Positions 6,119 to 6,381 of a DNA stretch of 6,381 bases are shown here, in pieces. The stretch is taken from NCBI GenBank assembly GCA_018899795.1, contig JAHIHJ010000049.1, forward strand, positions 1 to 6,381, given 5' to 3'. The number at the start of each line of letters is the position of its first letter. Positions within the stretch are counted from its first letter, which is position 1. The notes beneath the pieces were generated by a model that saw nothing but the letters and a program-made list of their open reading frames with translations, was not told the DNA's origin and made no database searches. The stretch is from Methanobacteriota archaeon. GTDB lineage: Archaea > Halobacteriota > Methanosarcinia > Methanosarcinales > Methanoperedenaceae. Made by a program: the position numbers and the translations under genes.

Positions 6119-6381
6119 ATGCCGGTTGTCATAAAAAGACTTCTTCTGGATGTCCTTAAACCCCGTGAATCATCCATCATTGAACTGTCCAAAGTCATTT
6201 GTTCCATAAATGGAATAGATGAGGTTGAAGTGATAGTAAGCGAAGTTGATTCTAAGACAGAAACTCTTAAAGTGACTATAAAGGGATCGCAAATAGACTA
6301 TGGTGAGGTCATGAAAGTGATAGATAAACACGGTGTCTCAATAAAGGGCGTGGATGAGATCAGTGCGATCAAAGATGATTC
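6119..6381 (+). CDS. DUF211 family archaeal protein (3' truncated)
   Basis: The first 87 residues of a small protein of the DUF211 family, cut by the right edge; the family is about 95-100 residues, so only a short tail is missing. The opening VVIKRLLLDVLKPRE, then the SKVICSINGIDEVEV and VSEVDSKTETLKVTIKG segments and the late GVSIKGVDEISA, are the family pattern. They suggest an alpha/beta ACT- or ferredoxin-like fold (inferred from strand-helix-strand spacing). The function is unknown; the family is almost confined to Archaea, which is the best taxonomic clue in the window. The ATG at 6119 was chosen because the protein then starts as other members do, one residue before the first strand. 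The Shine-Dalgarno sequence is weak. It lies 88 bp after the stress protein gene on the same strand, with an AT-rich TATA-like stretch at about 6038-6050 that could provide its own promoter. Confidence 0.9.
   Translation, partial: MPVVIKRLLLDVLKPRESSIIELSKVICSINGIDEVEVIVSEVDSKTETLKVTIKGSQIDYGEVMKVIDKHGVSIKGVDEISAIKDD

Overview
The window reads as a piece of a euryarchaeal chromosome, most likely from the Methanosarcinales or a relative such as an ANME or Methanoperedens lineage. The reasons are a DUF211 gene at the right edge (a family found almost only in Archaea), intergenic regions with archaeal-type BRE/TATA elements rather than bacterial -35/-10 boxes, a moderate G+C content, and mostly weak Shine-Dalgarno sequences. 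The species assignment is inference. No rRNA, tRNA, CRISPR array, insertion sequence or phage gene was seen.

Layout from left to right: (1) the last 123 codons of a MrpD/NuoN-like proton-conducting membrane subunit, cut by the left edge; (2) 41 bp later on the same strand, a membrane protein of the UPF0316 (DUF5698 + DUF2179) family; (3) convergent with it, a complete monofunctional haem catalase on the minus strand; (4) a 120-bp divergent promoter region holding two back-to-back TATA boxes and a 17-bp tandem repeat that covers the catalase core promoter; (5) on the plus strand, a sodium-dependent transporter of the NSS/SNF family; (6) a CorA magnesium channel closely resembling the Thermotoga maritima protein, preceded by a dyad symmetry over its likely TATA box; (7) a two-domain universal stress protein with the only strong Shine-Dalgarno site of the window; (8) the first 87 codons of a DUF211 protein, cut by the right edge.

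The genes are mostly single transcription units, each with its own TATA-like element; only the Mrp-like/UPF0316 pair looks operonic. The shared theme is ion homeostasis (Na+/H+ module, Na+ symporter, Mg2+ channel) and stress defence (catalase, Usp). I do not see convincing evidence for a new multi-gene system. The most testable signals are regulatory: the tandem 17-bp repeat at the catalase promoter, and a perfect 17-bp palindrome inside the transporter gene that contains an exact match to the Bacillus PerR-box consensus.
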